A stretch of DNA of 64,000 nucleotides, taken from positions 1 through 64,000 of the forward strand of contig JAFATA010000037.1 in the NCBI GenBank assembly GCA_019244165.1, given 5' to 3'. The notes below the pieces were generated by a model, which was not told the origin of the DNA, ran no database searches, and was given only the letters and a program-made list of their open reading frames with translations. Position numbers and translations under genes: made by a program. Shown piece after piece: positions 28,401 through 37,257 of this stretch (its first letter is position 1; each line of letters opens with the position of its first letter). The stretch is from Pseudonocardiales bacterium (lineage in GTDB: Bacteria; Actinomycetota; Actinomycetes; Mycobacteriales; Pseudonocardiaceae).

Positions 28401-29357
28401 CTGGTCGAGAAACTCCGGTCGTAGGGTGGCGGCCACCTGCACTGGACCTGATAACGCCGGTTGCAGGAGTTGCGCGAAGCGGGCTCGGTGCCCGGGTGGA
28501 GTCTGGGTGAGCAGCTCCTCGAACTGATCCACCACCACCAGCAACCGCCGCGCTCGGGCCGCCAGCAGCAGCTCGTCGGCCAGCCCGGTCAGGCCAGTGT
28601 CCTCGAGCCGGTGCCGCACCTGCGGCACCGGCCGGTCCAGGCCCAGACGCTGCGCCGCGGCGGCCAGTTCCCGAGCCAGCGCGGTTACCGGGTCAGCGCC
28701 GGGCAGTATCGGCGCCAGCGTCCACCAGCCTGGCTCGTCGGCCATCACATGCACCAACCCGGCTCGGACCAGCGAGGACTTGCCGCACCCCGAGGGGCCC
28801 ACCACCAGCAGCACCGCCCCCTCAGCCCGCTCGGCCGGGGATCGCACCAAGGCGGCCAGCCGCTGCACCTCGCCACGGCGGCCAAAAAACACCCGGTGCT
28901 CATCGACATCAAATGAGCGCAACCCCGGAAACGGCGACCTACCGTCCGGCCACCCGAGACCCCCGAGAGCCTCCACCCGACGCAACGCCCCCACCAGCGC
29001 CGCGCGTCCTGCGGCAGCATCGACGGTGAGGTCGGCGTGCTGCGCGCACGGCAACAGCGGGTGACTCACACCTGGCTCAGCAAGTACCGGCAATACCCGG
29101 CTACCCCGCGACAGCGCAATGCTGATCTCGGCCGTACACCATGTTGAGGCCACCGCCGCGGAGGTGACTACGCATACCACCGCGTCAGCCCAGCGCAGCC
29201 GCTCATGCAGCCGCTTGTCCCAGTCCTCTCCCACCGCGATGCCCATGCCCGGATCCCGATCCAGGAACACCTCATGACCCTCAGCAACCAGCCACTGGTA
29301 CAGCTGAGCGGCACACTGCCGGTCCTGGCTGGCATAGCTGACGAAGACCCTGGCCAC
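25406..29357 (-). pseudogene. TIR-nSTAND-WD40 sensor protein C, frameshifted near its end
   Basis: Third paralogue. GTG 29357 follows GGGGGAGGGGCG and starts VARVFVSYASQDR. It has a TIR domain with WCTAE, an nSTAND1 ATPase (GPSGCGKSSLV; LLVVVDQFEELL), a TM helix (ITVLSVLLVLAVVAAGIAVV) and WD40 repeats. At 25747-25748 an extra T on the plus strand (AA instead of A on the coding strand) turns [14 protein letters not shown] into [14 protein letters not shown], and the frame stops at 25671. The last two repeats and the tail [20 protein letters not shown] continue in the next frame to 25406. Total intended repeats: 14, with a short junction DLPLPTLAGHT between 7 and 8. It is either a real lesion or a sequencing error; if real, one propeller is incomplete. 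Confidence 0.85.
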
Positions 29358-29578
29358 CGCCCCTCCCCCGAACGCCCCAGTACCCCAGTGAGCGCCCCCG
29401 CACTCTATCGGTCTGGGCACTACCGGCGGTCAGCCATCGCGGTTCTGCGGAACAAGAATTTTGAATAGGGCGCGCCGCAGCATGATACGGCACCATCACG
29501 GTGGTGGTCGTCAATCCTGGGTGGCGGCCTCGGCTTGGGCCCAGTGGTAGTAGTGGGCGCTTCCGCTCGGCGCTGGTC

Positions 29579-30064
29579 TCAGTGGTGACCCCCTGATTCT
29601 GCGATCTTCGTCAGCAGCGCGGTGATCTGAGCCATACCGGTGGCCTGTTTAGCGAAGCCCTCGTGCGTCTCGGTGCGCATCTCAGCGAGGCCTTCGTGCG
29701 TCTCGGTGCGTATCTCAGCGAGGCCTTCGTGTATCTCGGTGCGTATCTCAGCGAAGCCCTCGCGTATTTCGGTGAAGCTTTCGCGCATCTCGGTGCGCAT
29801 CTCAGCGAGGCCCTCGCGCATCTCCTGCGCCTGCTCCAGCTGGGTTTCCCGCAAGGCGTTGAGGGCCTGCATGTGGGTACGCAGCTCAGCGCGGACCTCC
29901 GACACGTCACGGTCGGCTCCGGCCGCCAGCACGCGGGCAGCGGTAGCGTCAACGCGGGCGGCAGCAGCGTCCGAGTTGGTGAGGATGCTCTGCTCGCGAA
30001 GCCGCGCAATCTCCTGCTCAAGGATGGCTAGGCGGGTTTCGACGGGATCATGGGGCTCCGGCAT
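29579..30064 (-). CDS. Coiled-coil protein with 11-residue repeats
   Basis: 161 aa from ATG 30064 (MPEPHDPVETRLAILEQEIA); the ORF to 30172 reads back into the upstream region. It is almost wholly helical and charged. The C-terminal half is a tandem hendecad array (TEIREGFAEIRTEIHEGLAE) repeated about five times, ending in a short region with GMAQITALLTKIAESGG. There is no enzyme motif. It is probably an oligomerising scaffold. It lies just downstream of 30169-30651 on the same strand and upstream of TIR gene C, also minus strand; cotranscription with the first is likely. Confidence 0.7.
   Translation of the reverse strand: MPEPHDPVETRLAILEQEIARLREQSILTNSDAAAARVDATAARVLAAGADRDVSEVRAELRTHMQALNALRETQLEQAQEMREGLAEMRTEMRESFTEIREGFAEIRTEIHEGLAEIRTETHEGLAEMRTETHEGFAKQATGMAQITALLTKIAESGGHH
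29654..29826 (-). repeat. 33-bp tandem repeats inside the coiled-coil gene
   Basis: About five imperfect 33-bp units (core CTCGGTGCGCATCTCAGCGA) that encode the 11-residue helical repeat. Near-identity of adjacent units implies recent expansion. Confidence 0.75.
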
Positions 30065-30168
30065 GGGCCTGATCCTATCCCCACGCGCGAGTCGAACAGA
30101 GCGTGACGTGGCGTGCACCCCGGGTGCACGCCACGTCGATCGATCACTGGGCACCAGCGGTGGGTCGT

Positions 30169-30651
30169 TCACGCGCTTTCTGGGAGAGCATCGAATGACT
30201 CCGCTGAGACCCTGGGATGGGGGATGACGGCCGGGCCGGGGTCCGGCTCACCGGCCTGCAAGGTGCCCTCGCCCTCCTCGACCTCGCCGAGACGATCTGA
30301 GTCAGTTGAGGCGGCCTTTTTCCGTTTCTGGTCGCGCCGGTAACGCTCGATCAGCTCCCGCTCCTCGCGGAACGCTTTCTGTTCCTGGTCGCGCCGGTAA
30401 CCCTGGGCCAGCTCGGCCCACAGTTCGGCGACTGTTTTCGCGTCTCCCAGGCTATCGAGCTTGCCAGACCAGTCCACATAGTAGCGCTTGTCCCCGTCGA
30501 GAGCCTGGTAGGGCAATAGCAGACCATCGTCCTGACTCTGGTAGAAGGGTCGAAAGACGATGTACACCCGCCAGCCCATGCTCGGCTGATAGTCGATCGA
30601 GAAGCCGTAGTCGGCGAGCCCGTCCCGCGTCCGGTAAGCCATGACGGCCAT
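30169..30651 (-). CDS. Hypothetical protein, charged C-terminus
   Basis: 160 aa. ATG 30651 follows GAGGAGGGAAACC, a strong ribosome-binding site. The N-terminal part is aromatic and folded-looking (YGFSIDYQPSMGWRVYIVFR, then PFYQSQDDGLLLPYQALDG). A long helical Arg/Glu/Lys-rich segment follows (AQGYRRDQEQKAFREERELI) and then an acidic tail. No family is recognised. It is the first gene of a probable two-gene unit with the coiled-coil protein, 104 bases downstream. Confidence 0.6.
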   Translation of the reverse strand: MAVMAYRTRDGLADYGFSIDYQPSMGWRVYIVFRPFYQSQDDGLLLPYQALDGDKRYYVDWSGKLDSLGDAKTVAELWAELAQGYRRDQEQKAFREERELIERYRRDQKRKKAASTDSDRLGEVEEGEGTLQAGEPDPGPAVIPHPRVSAESFDALPESA

Positions 30652-30900
30652 GGTTTCCCTCCTCTGCCAGGGTCACCTTGCGCGAAAGATGATCCTGCCT
30701 GTTATTCAGTGTCGATACTGCCAGACCGTCGAGGGATCCGCGTCCTTCTCACAGCTTATTCACAGGTGCCTCCAAGGCAGGTAATCCGGCTTAATGAGAT
30801 GATGTAGACTGAGCGGCCTTCTACATCTGTGGGATGACGGTCCGCGGCCACGGAGGTGCACTTCGGATCCCGAGCTCTGCCGGCCGTGATGGTGGGCGTC

Positions 30901-30960
30901 CGTCAGCTCGACCTCACCGACGTTGGTGGCCTGGCCTAGGTCAGTCTCGTCGAGTTCACG
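30901..30960. repeat. Palindromic repeat copy 2
   Basis: Imperfect arms 30901-30921 and 30940-30960 (GTCAGTCTCGTCGAGTTCAC) of the same family as 25306 and, in opposite orientation, 35550. It sits in the 408-base gap between 30651 and 31060, which otherwise holds no gene that I can support. Confidence 0.65.
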
Positions 30961-31059
30961 GCATGCGGGGTTGCTGTGCCAGTGGCTGTGAGGGGCTAGC
31001 TACACGAACCCAACGCTGGTGTAACTACCGGCCAGGCAGGGCGGAGAGAGGGCGTCGTC

Positions 31060-31173
31060 ATGACTCTCGTTGTCTTAACGGTAGTCGTCATCGCGACGTT
31101 GATCGACGTGCTGGCGATCTATCTTTTCCTGATCGGGGTGCTACTCAACCGCGTCTGGAGACAATCTCGATGA
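31060..31173 (+). CDS. 37-aa single-pass membrane peptide
   Basis: ATG 31060 lies seven bases after GGAGAGAGGG. The product is one hydrophobic helix (VVLTVVVIATLIDVLAIYLF) continuing LIGVLLN and ending in a basic tail RVWRQSR, so N-out/C-in topology is expected. It resembles the tiny membrane proteins found beside other genes here (9968, 35296). The next gene on this strand starts at 31410. Confidence 0.6.
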   Translation: MTLVVLTVVVIATLIDVLAIYLFLIGVLLNRVWRQSR

Positions 31174-31409
31174 CTGCTTGCAGAATGTGAAGACGATGAC
31201 CGGGCAGGCCAAGGTTTATTGTGCCAGGTGTCGAGCGTATCAACGCAACAGGTGGAGTCGTGGTCGGTGCCCTGCCGCTGCTGTGCCACGGCGCCGAGAG
31301 CATCGCCGCAAAGCCAGCCGCTCCCCTGCTCGGGCCACTCCCGCTGCTCCGCGGGGCGTGGGCTACCTGGATGCGTGAGGACGCCGCATGCTGTGGCAGG
31401 ATCCCGCCG

Positions 31410-34400
31410 GTGCGTTTCCATGCCGATCTGCACATTCACTCGAAGTACTCCCGGGCGTGCAGCAAAGACTGCGATCTGGAACACCTGAGCTGGTGGGCGC
31501 GACGCAAGGGCGTCACGCTGGTCGGTACCGGCGACTTCACCCACCCGGCCTGGTTCGACCACCTGCGCGAGACCCTCGTGCCGGCGGAGCCGGGGCTGTT
31601 CCGGCTGCGCGAAGACCTGGATCGGGACATCAGCCGCAGGCTGCCGCCGAGCGTGGCCGCGGCCGAGGTGCGATTCATGTTGTCCGTGGAGATCTCCACG
31701 ATCTACAAGCGCGGTGAGCGTACCCGTAAGGTCCACCACCTGGTGTATGTGCCCCACTTCGACGCGGCCGCGGAGTTCAACCGCAAGCTCGGCCGGATCG
31801 GCAACCTGGGTTCTGACGGACGCCCTATCCTCGGCTTGGACTCCCGCGACTTGCTGGAGATCACTCTGGAATGCGACGAGGGTGCCTATCTGGTGCCGGC
31901 GCATGTCTGGACGCCGTGGTTCGCCGTGCTGGGCTCGAAATCCGGGTTCGATGCGATCGAGGACTGCTATGGTGACCTCGCCGACCATATCTTCGCGCTG
32001 GAAACGGGGCTGTCCAGCGACCCTGTCATGAACTGGCGGATTTCCGGTCTTGACCGCTACCGGCTGGTGAGCAACTCCGACGCGCATTCACCCCCCATGC
32101 TCGGCCGCGAAGCCACGGTGTTCGATACCGATCTCGAGTATTTTGCGATCCGGCGGGCACTGGAAACCGGTGTCGGGCACGCGGGATCGGTCGAGTTCTT
32201 CCCCGAGGAAGGCAAGTACCACGTTGACGGGCATCGCAAGTGCGGTGTACGGATGGAGCCGCAGCAGACCCGCGAGCACGGCGGGAGCTGCCCCGAATGT
32301 GGCAAGCCGCTCACCGTCGGCGTGCTGAGCCGGGTCGAGGAACTGGCTGACAGGCCGGAAGGCATCCGGCCCGAGGGTGCTGCCGAGTTCCGCAGCCTCG
32401 TCCCGCTACCGGAGATCATGAGCGAAATTCTCGGTGCGGGACCGAAGAGCAAGACGGTGTCCGGGCAGATCGACAAGCTCACCGCCGCCTTGGGGCCGGA
32501 GTTGGTGATCCTTCAAGACGTGCCAACCGAGGACATCCAGGCGCACTCGCCGCTGCTGGCCGAAGCCGTTGCCCGGCTCCGCCGCGGTGAGGTGATCCGG
32601 CAGGCTGGATACGACGGCGAGTACGGCGTGATCAGGCTTTTCGAATCCGACGAGCTGAAGCGGATGAGCACGCTCAGCGCCCCCATGCTCTTCGACGACG
32701 GGCCGCTCGGCGCGGGCGAGCCCCGCCCAGCCTCGCCGAAACGCACTGCGCCTACGGAGGGGGCGCGGCTCGACGACGAGCCGGCGCCCTCCGCCGAGAC
32801 TGAGGAGACCCCACCGCCACCACAGCCGTCGGCGCGCGCCACGGGCTCGCTCCTGGAGCGGCTCGATCCCGAGCAGCGAGCCGCCGCCGAGATCACCGAA
32901 GGGCCGCTGCTGATCATCGCCGGCCCGGGGACGGGCAAGACCCGCACCCTGACGCACCGCATCGCCCACCTGGTGACGGTGCACGGCGTGGCAGCCGAGC
33001 ACTGCCTGGCGATCACCTTCACCCGCCGCGCGGCCGAGGAGATGGCGGGGCGGCTCGCCGCGCTGACGCCCGAGCATGCGCCCCAGCTGACCATCGCCAC
33101 CTTCCACTCCCTCGGCGTGCGCATCCTGCGTGAGCAGCATGAGAAGGTAGGGCTGAGCCCGAACTTCGGGATCGCTGATCAAGCCCAGCAGCTGGCCATC
33201 GCGACCGAGATCGCCGGCGACGAGAAGAAAGCTCGGCAACTGCTCACCGAGCTGTCCCGGCAGCGCCGAACTAGCGCGCCAGGAATGGGGTATGCCGAGG
33301 CCGCGCAGCGGTACACTGCGGCGCTGCGCCAGCGTGACCTGGTCGACTTCGATGATCTCGTCGCGTTGCCGGTCACCCTCCTGGAGTCCAACCCGGAGCT
33401 GGCTGCCCACTATCGTGATCGGTACCGGTGGATCTCCGTCGATGAATACCAGGACGTCGACGAGCAGCAATACCGGTTGCTGCGCCAGCTCACCGGCCCG
33501 CACGGCAACCTCACCGCGATCGGTGACCCGGACCAGGCAATTTACCGGTTCCGGGGCGCCGACGTCGGGTTTTTCCTGCGCTTCCAGCTGGACTTCCCGG
33601 GCGCCTACACGGTGACGCTCACCCGCAACTACCGGTCCGGTGCGAAGATCCTGACCGCGGCCCTACAGGTGATCTCGCCGACGACCCTGGTGCCCGACCG
33701 CGCACTACACCCGATGGCTGCCCCCCGAGACTGCCGGGTCGGAATCCATCACGCGCCCACCGAGCAGGCCGAGGCGTCGTTCGTCGCGCGCACGATCGAG
33801 CAGTTGCTGGGCGGGGTGTCGTTCCACTCACTCGACAGTGGACGGGTCAACTCCGAAGGTACTGCGGTGTTGGGCTTCTCCGATTTCGCCGTGCTGTACC
33901 GGACCGACCGCCAGGCAGGTGCAGTGATGGACGCGCTGACTCAGGCTGGCCTGCCGTTTCAGAAACGCTCGCACGACCGGCTGGCCGATCGGCCGGGGGT
34001 GGCCCGCCTGCTCGGTGAACTGAGCTACGCACCGGCCGGCGCTAGGGATCCGAGGTCAGTCCGGGAACGTCTCGGACACGCCGCGCGCGCTCTCCTGAGC
34101 CGCCTGCCGGCCGCTACCCGGGAAGACACCGCCACCGAAATCCACGCCGCCCTCGACCTGCTCACCCCGCTGGCCGACCGGTGCAGCGAGGACCTGGAAC
34201 GGTTTCGCACTGAACTCTCGCTCGGCGTGGAAGTGGACACCTGGGATCCTCGCGCCGAGGCAGTCTCGCTGCTGACGCTGCACGCCGCCAAGGGACTGGA
34301 GTTCCCGGTGGTGTTCGTGGTGGGCTGTGAGGACGGGCTGCTGCCGTTGCGCTGGGCAGCATCGTCGGACGACGCCGACGACGAAGACGAAGAGCAGGTG

Positions 34401-34610
34401 CGCGAGGAGCGCCGGCTGCTGTTCGTCGGCATGACCCGGGCGCAACGGCAGCTCTACCTCAGCCACGCCGCCCAACGCCTCCGGCAGGGCACCACCCGCA
34501 CGACCAGCCGCTCACCGTTCCTGGCCGAGCTCGATGCTGCTAGCTGCGAACAGATCGGTGACGCTCTACCGCGCCGCAAGTCCCGAGACACCCAACTGCG
34601 CCTGTGGTAA
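31410..34610 (+). CDS. PHP-domain / zinc-ribbon / UvrD helicase fusion
   Basis: 1066 aa from GTG 31410 (VRFHADLHIHSKYSRACSKD), with AGGA eight bases upstream; the ORF to 31221 adds unrelated sequence. Domain 1, residues 1-270, is a PHP phosphoesterase-type domain with metal ligands in HADLHIHS, GTGDFTHPAWF and SNSDAHSPP. A CxxC zinc ribbon (GGSCPECGKPL) follows. From about residue 480 comes a complete SF1A UvrD helicase: Walker A AGPGTGKTRTL near 505, VDEYQDVDEQQ as motif II, GDPDQAIYRFRGAD as motif III, LTLHAAKGLEFPVVF as motif V, LLFVGMTRAQRQLY as motif VI. The domain order is known from other bacteria; the combination suggests DNA unwinding plus end processing. A role in repair or defence is inferred. 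Confidence 0.88.
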   Translation: MRFHADLHIHSKYSRACSKDCDLEHLSWWARRKGVTLVGTGDFTHPAWFDHLRETLVPAEPGLFRLREDLDRDISRRLPPSVAAAEVRFMLSVEISTIYKRGERTRKVHHLVYVPHFDAAAEFNRKLGRIGNLGSDGRPILGLDSRDLLEITLECDEGAYLVPAHVWTPWFAVLGSKSGFDAIEDCYGDLADHIFALETGLSSDPVMNWRISGLDRYRLVSNSDAHSPPMLGREATVFDTDLEYFAIRRALETGVGHAGSVEFFPEEGKYHVDGHRKCGVRMEPQQTREHGGSCPECGKPLTVGVLSRVEELADRPEGIRPEGAAEFRSLVPLPEIMSEILGAGPKSKTVSGQIDKLTAALGPELVILQDVPTEDIQAHSPLLAEAVARLRRGEVIRQAGYDGEYGVIRLFESDELKRMSTLSAPMLFDDGPLGAGEPRPASPKRTAPTEGARLDDEPAPSAETEETPPPPQPSARATGSLLERLDPEQRAAAEITEGPLLIIAGPGTGKTRTLTHRIAHLVTVHGVAAEHCLAITFTRRAAEEMAGRLAALTPEHAPQLTIATFHSLGVRILREQHEKVGLSPNFGIADQAQQLAIATEIAGDEKKARQLLTELSRQRRTSAPGMGYAEAAQRYTAALRQRDLVDFDDLVALPVTLLESNPELAAHYRDRYRWISVDEYQDVDEQQYRLLRQLTGPHGNLTAIGDPDQAIYRFRGADVGFFLRFQLDFPGAYTVTLTRNYRSGAKILTAALQVISPTTLVPDRALHPMAAPRDCRVGIHHAPTEQAEASFVARTIEQLLGGVSFHSLDSGRVNSEGTAVLGFSDFAVLYRTDRQAGAVMDALTQAGLPFQKRSHDRLADRPGVARLLGELSYAPAGARDPRSVRERLGHAARALLSRLPAATREDTATEIHAALDLLTPLADRCSEDLERFRTELSLGVEVDTWDPRAEAVSLLTLHAAKGLEFPVVFVVGCEDGLLPLRWAASSDDADDEDEEQVREERRLLFVGMTRAQRQLYLSHAAQRLRQGTTRTTSRSPFLAELDAASCEQIGDALPRRKSRDTQLRLW

Positions 34611-34652
34611 GAGTGCCCTCGCCGATCAGGACGAGCTGAACAGCTTCATAAA

Positions 34653-34991
34653 TCAGCAGGACGGACAGGTACAGCGAGTTGCGCCGCCCACGCGGTCGCC
34701 GTAGGCGCCAAAGAGGTACGCACCCACCGGTTTGGTGAGAAAACCGGCCGCGTAGGTAGCCAGGGCCAGCAGCAGCGCGACATTCGGTGTGTTCCTGGGA
34801 AAGAACTGGTGGGCGAACAATGGTGCGAGGTAGGAGAAGGTCGCCCCGTCGAAGTTCTCGACGAGGTTCCCGGCGGAGCCAATGAGGATGGCCCTGCGGG
34901 AGGACCGGGACAGGCCGCGCATGACCGGCCCGTGCCAACTGGGGGAATCGCGTCGAAGAAGCTGTCGCGACTCTGGTAGGGACGATCCCAT
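34653..34991 (-). pseudogene. Truncated MFS transporter (MHS family), N-terminal fragment
   Basis: From ATG 34991 the product contains RAILIGSAGNLVENFDGATF and then SYLAPLFAHQFFPR..., ALATYAAGFLTKPVGAYLFG, AYGDRVG. This is the first two TM helices and signature loop of metabolite:H+ symporters of the sugar/MHS group. After GDRVG the match ends (GATRCTCPSC, stop), so roughly 340 residues are missing. It lies against the 3' end of the helicase gene, and a deletion or insertion there probably removed the rest. Confidence 0.7.
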
Positions 34992-35295
34992 GACGGCCGC
35001 ACCCTGGTTCACCGGGGCCGATGCGCAGGGCCTGGCCAGTTATTCGCCGCAGGCACCGGGCCAGCCGGCTGCCCGGCTCGGTAGAGGTTCCGCGGAACAC
35101 CACGACCACAACGGGGGGCACGCAGGCGTGGGCGAACTCACCACGGTCGTAGAGACGGAGTACCGCGGCTAGCGTGACACCGGAGGTTGGTGAGGCAGCT
35201 CAGCGTCTCTCCCCAGCTCTGGAAGCCGGTGGCGCGGCGCCGCCAGCGGCTCCCAGGCGAACGGCGGGTTCACGCTCGTGTCCCGCACCGGAGCG
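34992..35295. other. Intergenic region
   Basis: About 300 bases between the MFS fragment and the DUF6131 gene. No supported gene or repeat was seen. Confidence 0.35.
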
Positions 35296-35451
35296 TCAGT
35301 AATAGTGCCGCCGACCGAACACCGGTCGCCCGACAGCGCCGAGCAGCTCCAAGATCACCCCGATCACGATCAAGATGATTCCGAGAGTTATCAGAATCGA
35401 GATCGGGACCAGCCAGCCCAGGATGATCAAGATGATGCCAAGAACGATCAT
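35296..35451 (-). CDS. DUF6131-type small membrane protein
   Basis: 51 aa. ATG 35451 has GGAGGAGG four bases upstream. The sequence has two hydrophobic helices (MIVLGIILIILGWLVPISIL and LGIILIVIGVILELLGAVG), then GRPVFGRRHYY. The final GRRHYY tail and the overall pattern match the widespread actinobacterial DUF6131 family, whose function is unknown. Confidence 0.75.
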   Translation of the reverse strand: MIVLGIILIILGWLVPISILITLGIILIVIGVILELLGAVGRPVFGRRHYY

Positions 35452-35549
35452 GGTTCCTCCTCCGAGCACGCCTCAAGTGTTACGTTACAGCACGTTCGTC
35501 GGGTCTACCCATCATAAACGATCAGGAGCCGGGCGGGCAGCCCCGAAGC

Positions 35550-35610
35550 TGTGAACTCGACGAGACCGACGTGGCCGGGCCTCCCAACGTCGGTGAAGGT
35601 CGAGTTCACG
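35550..35610. repeat. Palindromic repeat copy 3
   Basis: Arms 35550-35572 (TGTGAACTCGACGAGACCGA...) and 35587-35610. It is the same family as 30901 in the opposite orientation and lies between the DUF6131 gene and the membrane protein gene at 35655. Confidence 0.7.
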
Positions 35611-35654
35611 GACGCCCACGTTTGCTGGGGCTGGTGGGAACACTGTGACATGGT

Positions 35655-36776
35655 GTGGTGGTGGCGCTGAGCGGTCGAGGGTGGCGGCGGGTGGCCGCCG
35701 TGGTCATTGGGCTGGCCGCGACCGCGCTGGCGGGGCGGGTGCTGTTCGACAGCAGCGACGAACTGCTCACCGCCGCCGATACCCTGACCTCAGTCCGGCC
35801 GGGGTGGGTGGTGGTGGCGGTCCTCGTTGAGGTGCTGTCCTACGCGGCGCGGGGGGCCGCGAGCGCGGTGGTGCTGCGCTGCGGAGGTGACCGGGTCGGA
35901 CTGACGGTCATGGGAGCGACCACCCTGGCCGGCGACGCGGCAGCGTATTGCCTGCCCTTCGGATTCGCCGCCTCCGGCGTGGTGACGGTAGGCGTGTTGC
36001 GTCGCCGTCAGGTGGGTATAGCGCTGGCCAGCTGGATGTTCGCGGTGTCGTCGGTGTTCTACGTCGCTGCGATCACGGTGCTGACCATCATCGCGGTCCA
36101 GATCCCCGGCGAGGACAACCCGATCCCCGGCCTGCAGGCAATCAGCATCGCGCTGCTGGGCGCGCTGGTCCTCCTCGGCGCTGGGTACGCTCTGCTGCGC
36201 CGGCCCACGATCCGCCGCAGACTCGCCCGAGCGCTACCCGGCCTTCGTCGGCGAGCAGGTCTCGGTGTTAATGCTTCGACCCTGCGAGCAGGTCTCGGTG
36301 CTGATGCTTCGACCCTGCGAGCAGGTCTCAGGGCTTGGGCGGAGCGGCTGCGCACGGTCCGGTTGACCCCGGCTGCGGGCGTTGCGGCTTTTGCCCTGAT
36401 GATGGTGTCCTGGGTGGCTGACGTCGCGGTGCTGGCGTTGGCCTTCGTGGCATTGAGCGCCACGCCGCCGTGGACCGGGTTGCTGCTGGCCTACTGCGCT
36501 GGACAGATCGCGGCCAGTATGCCGGTGACTCCCGGAGGGCTCGGGGTCGTGGAGGGCAGCATTACCCTGGCCCTGGTCGCCTTCGGCGGCGACAAGACCG
36601 TCACACTGGCCGCTGTGCTGCTCTACCGGCTGATCGCCTACTGGGGCTGCATCCCCGCCGGGGGGCTGGCGTGGCTGACCCTTCGGGCGACCTCGCGCGC
36701 TCCGGCGCGCCAACCCGTTGGGACCCGTCCAGAACCGGTGGTCACCGGGGCCGCTGAAACGGAACGAACCTCATGA
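35655..36776 (+). CDS. Lysylphosphatidylglycerol synthase TM-region / YbhN-like membrane protein
   Basis: 373 aa, GTG 35655; the ribosome-binding site is weak. Multiple TM helices (VVVAVLVEVLSYAARGAASA, AVLLYRLIAYWGCIPAGGLA) fit the UPF0104/LPG_synthase_TM family of 7-8 TM flippase-like proteins, including the hallmark GGLGVVEGSITLALVAFGG loop. An 11-residue repeat (GADASTLRAGL) is inserted in a cytoplasmic loop between the middle helices. The stop overlaps the lipoprotein gene by ATGA (36773-36776), so the two are coupled. Confidence 0.82.
   Translation: MVVALSGRGWRRVAAVVIGLAATALAGRVLFDSSDELLTAADTLTSVRPGWVVVAVLVEVLSYAARGAASAVVLRCGGDRVGLTVMGATTLAGDAAAYCLPFGFAASGVVTVGVLRRRQVGIALASWMFAVSSVFYVAAITVLTIIAVQIPGEDNPIPGLQAISIALLGALVLLGAGYALLRRPTIRRRLARALPGLRRRAGLGVNASTLRAGLGADASTLRAGLRAWAERLRTVRLTPAAGVAAFALMMVSWVADVAVLALAFVALSATPPWTGLLLAYCAGQIAASMPVTPGGLGVVEGSITLALVAFGGDKTVTLAAVLLYRLIAYWGCIPAGGLAWLTLRATSRAPARQPVGTRPEPVVTGAAETERTS
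36251..36334 (+). repeat. 33-bp direct repeats in the membrane-protein gene
   Basis: Unit 1 is 36251-36283, unit 2 is 36284-36316, and a partial third is 36317-36334. The units differ at two positions. In-frame, they extend a loop by 11 residues each. Confidence 0.85.
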
Positions 36777-37249
36777 CTGCCTGCCCGTGGTGTCGCCGTG
36801 CCCTGGTGGCCGGGGTCGCGGCCGTGTGCGTCGTTGCGGCGGCCTGTTCGGGGCCGCGCAGCGGGGCCTCGGCCATCACCGACGTCTCCAGTTGCGTGGC
36901 GGTGCTGCCGCTGGCCAACCACATTGTCCACGACGAGGGCACGCTGACCGAGATCCGGTTGATCAACAAGCGTGACGCCGACGCCCTCAGCCGGAAGCTG
37001 GGCGTACCGCTCCCCTCCCAGCCGCAGCCCCAGACGCACCCCCAGCCGCACCCCCAGTCCCGATGGCCGAGAGCGCACCATCGGTGGAGCAAGGCGTGCC
37101 TGGTCGTCTACCACGGTAACTACCCGCCAGGAACGATCGTCGGGGCCAGTCCACCGGCCGTTTCGGGCCGCTACGCGTTGCTGGTGCTGCGGGTCCGGCA
37201 CCCGTCCGTCGAGCGGATCCTGGTCACCGACCGTTTCCCCCCGCCCTGA
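36773..37249 (+). CDS. Lipoprotein, Pro/Gln/His-rich centre
   Basis: 158 aa. ATG 36773 overlaps the upstream stop as ATGA. A lipoprotein signal peptide with lipobox (VAGVAAVCVVAAACSGP) is present, with the lipidated Cys near residue 25. Mature domain: SSCVAVLPLANHIVHDEGTL, then a low-complexity QPQPQTHPQPHPQ stretch, then a C-terminal region with ACLVVYHGNYPPGTIVG. It probably works with the preceding membrane protein at the cell envelope. Confidence 0.72.
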   Translation: MTACPWCRRALVAGVAAVCVVAAACSGPRSGASAITDVSSCVAVLPLANHIVHDEGTLTEIRLINKRDADALSRKLGVPLPSQPQPQTHPQPHPQSRWPRAHHRWSKACLVVYHGNYPPGTIVGASPPAVSGRYALLVLRVRHPSVERILVTDRFPPP

Positions 37250-37257
37250 ACCCTCCT

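Noticed and set aside
31119-32087. A 322-aa reverse ORF and other large ORFs opposite the PHP-UvrD gene
   Set aside because: The forward strand has all helicase and PHP motifs; reverse ORFs are shadows of high-GC codon bias.
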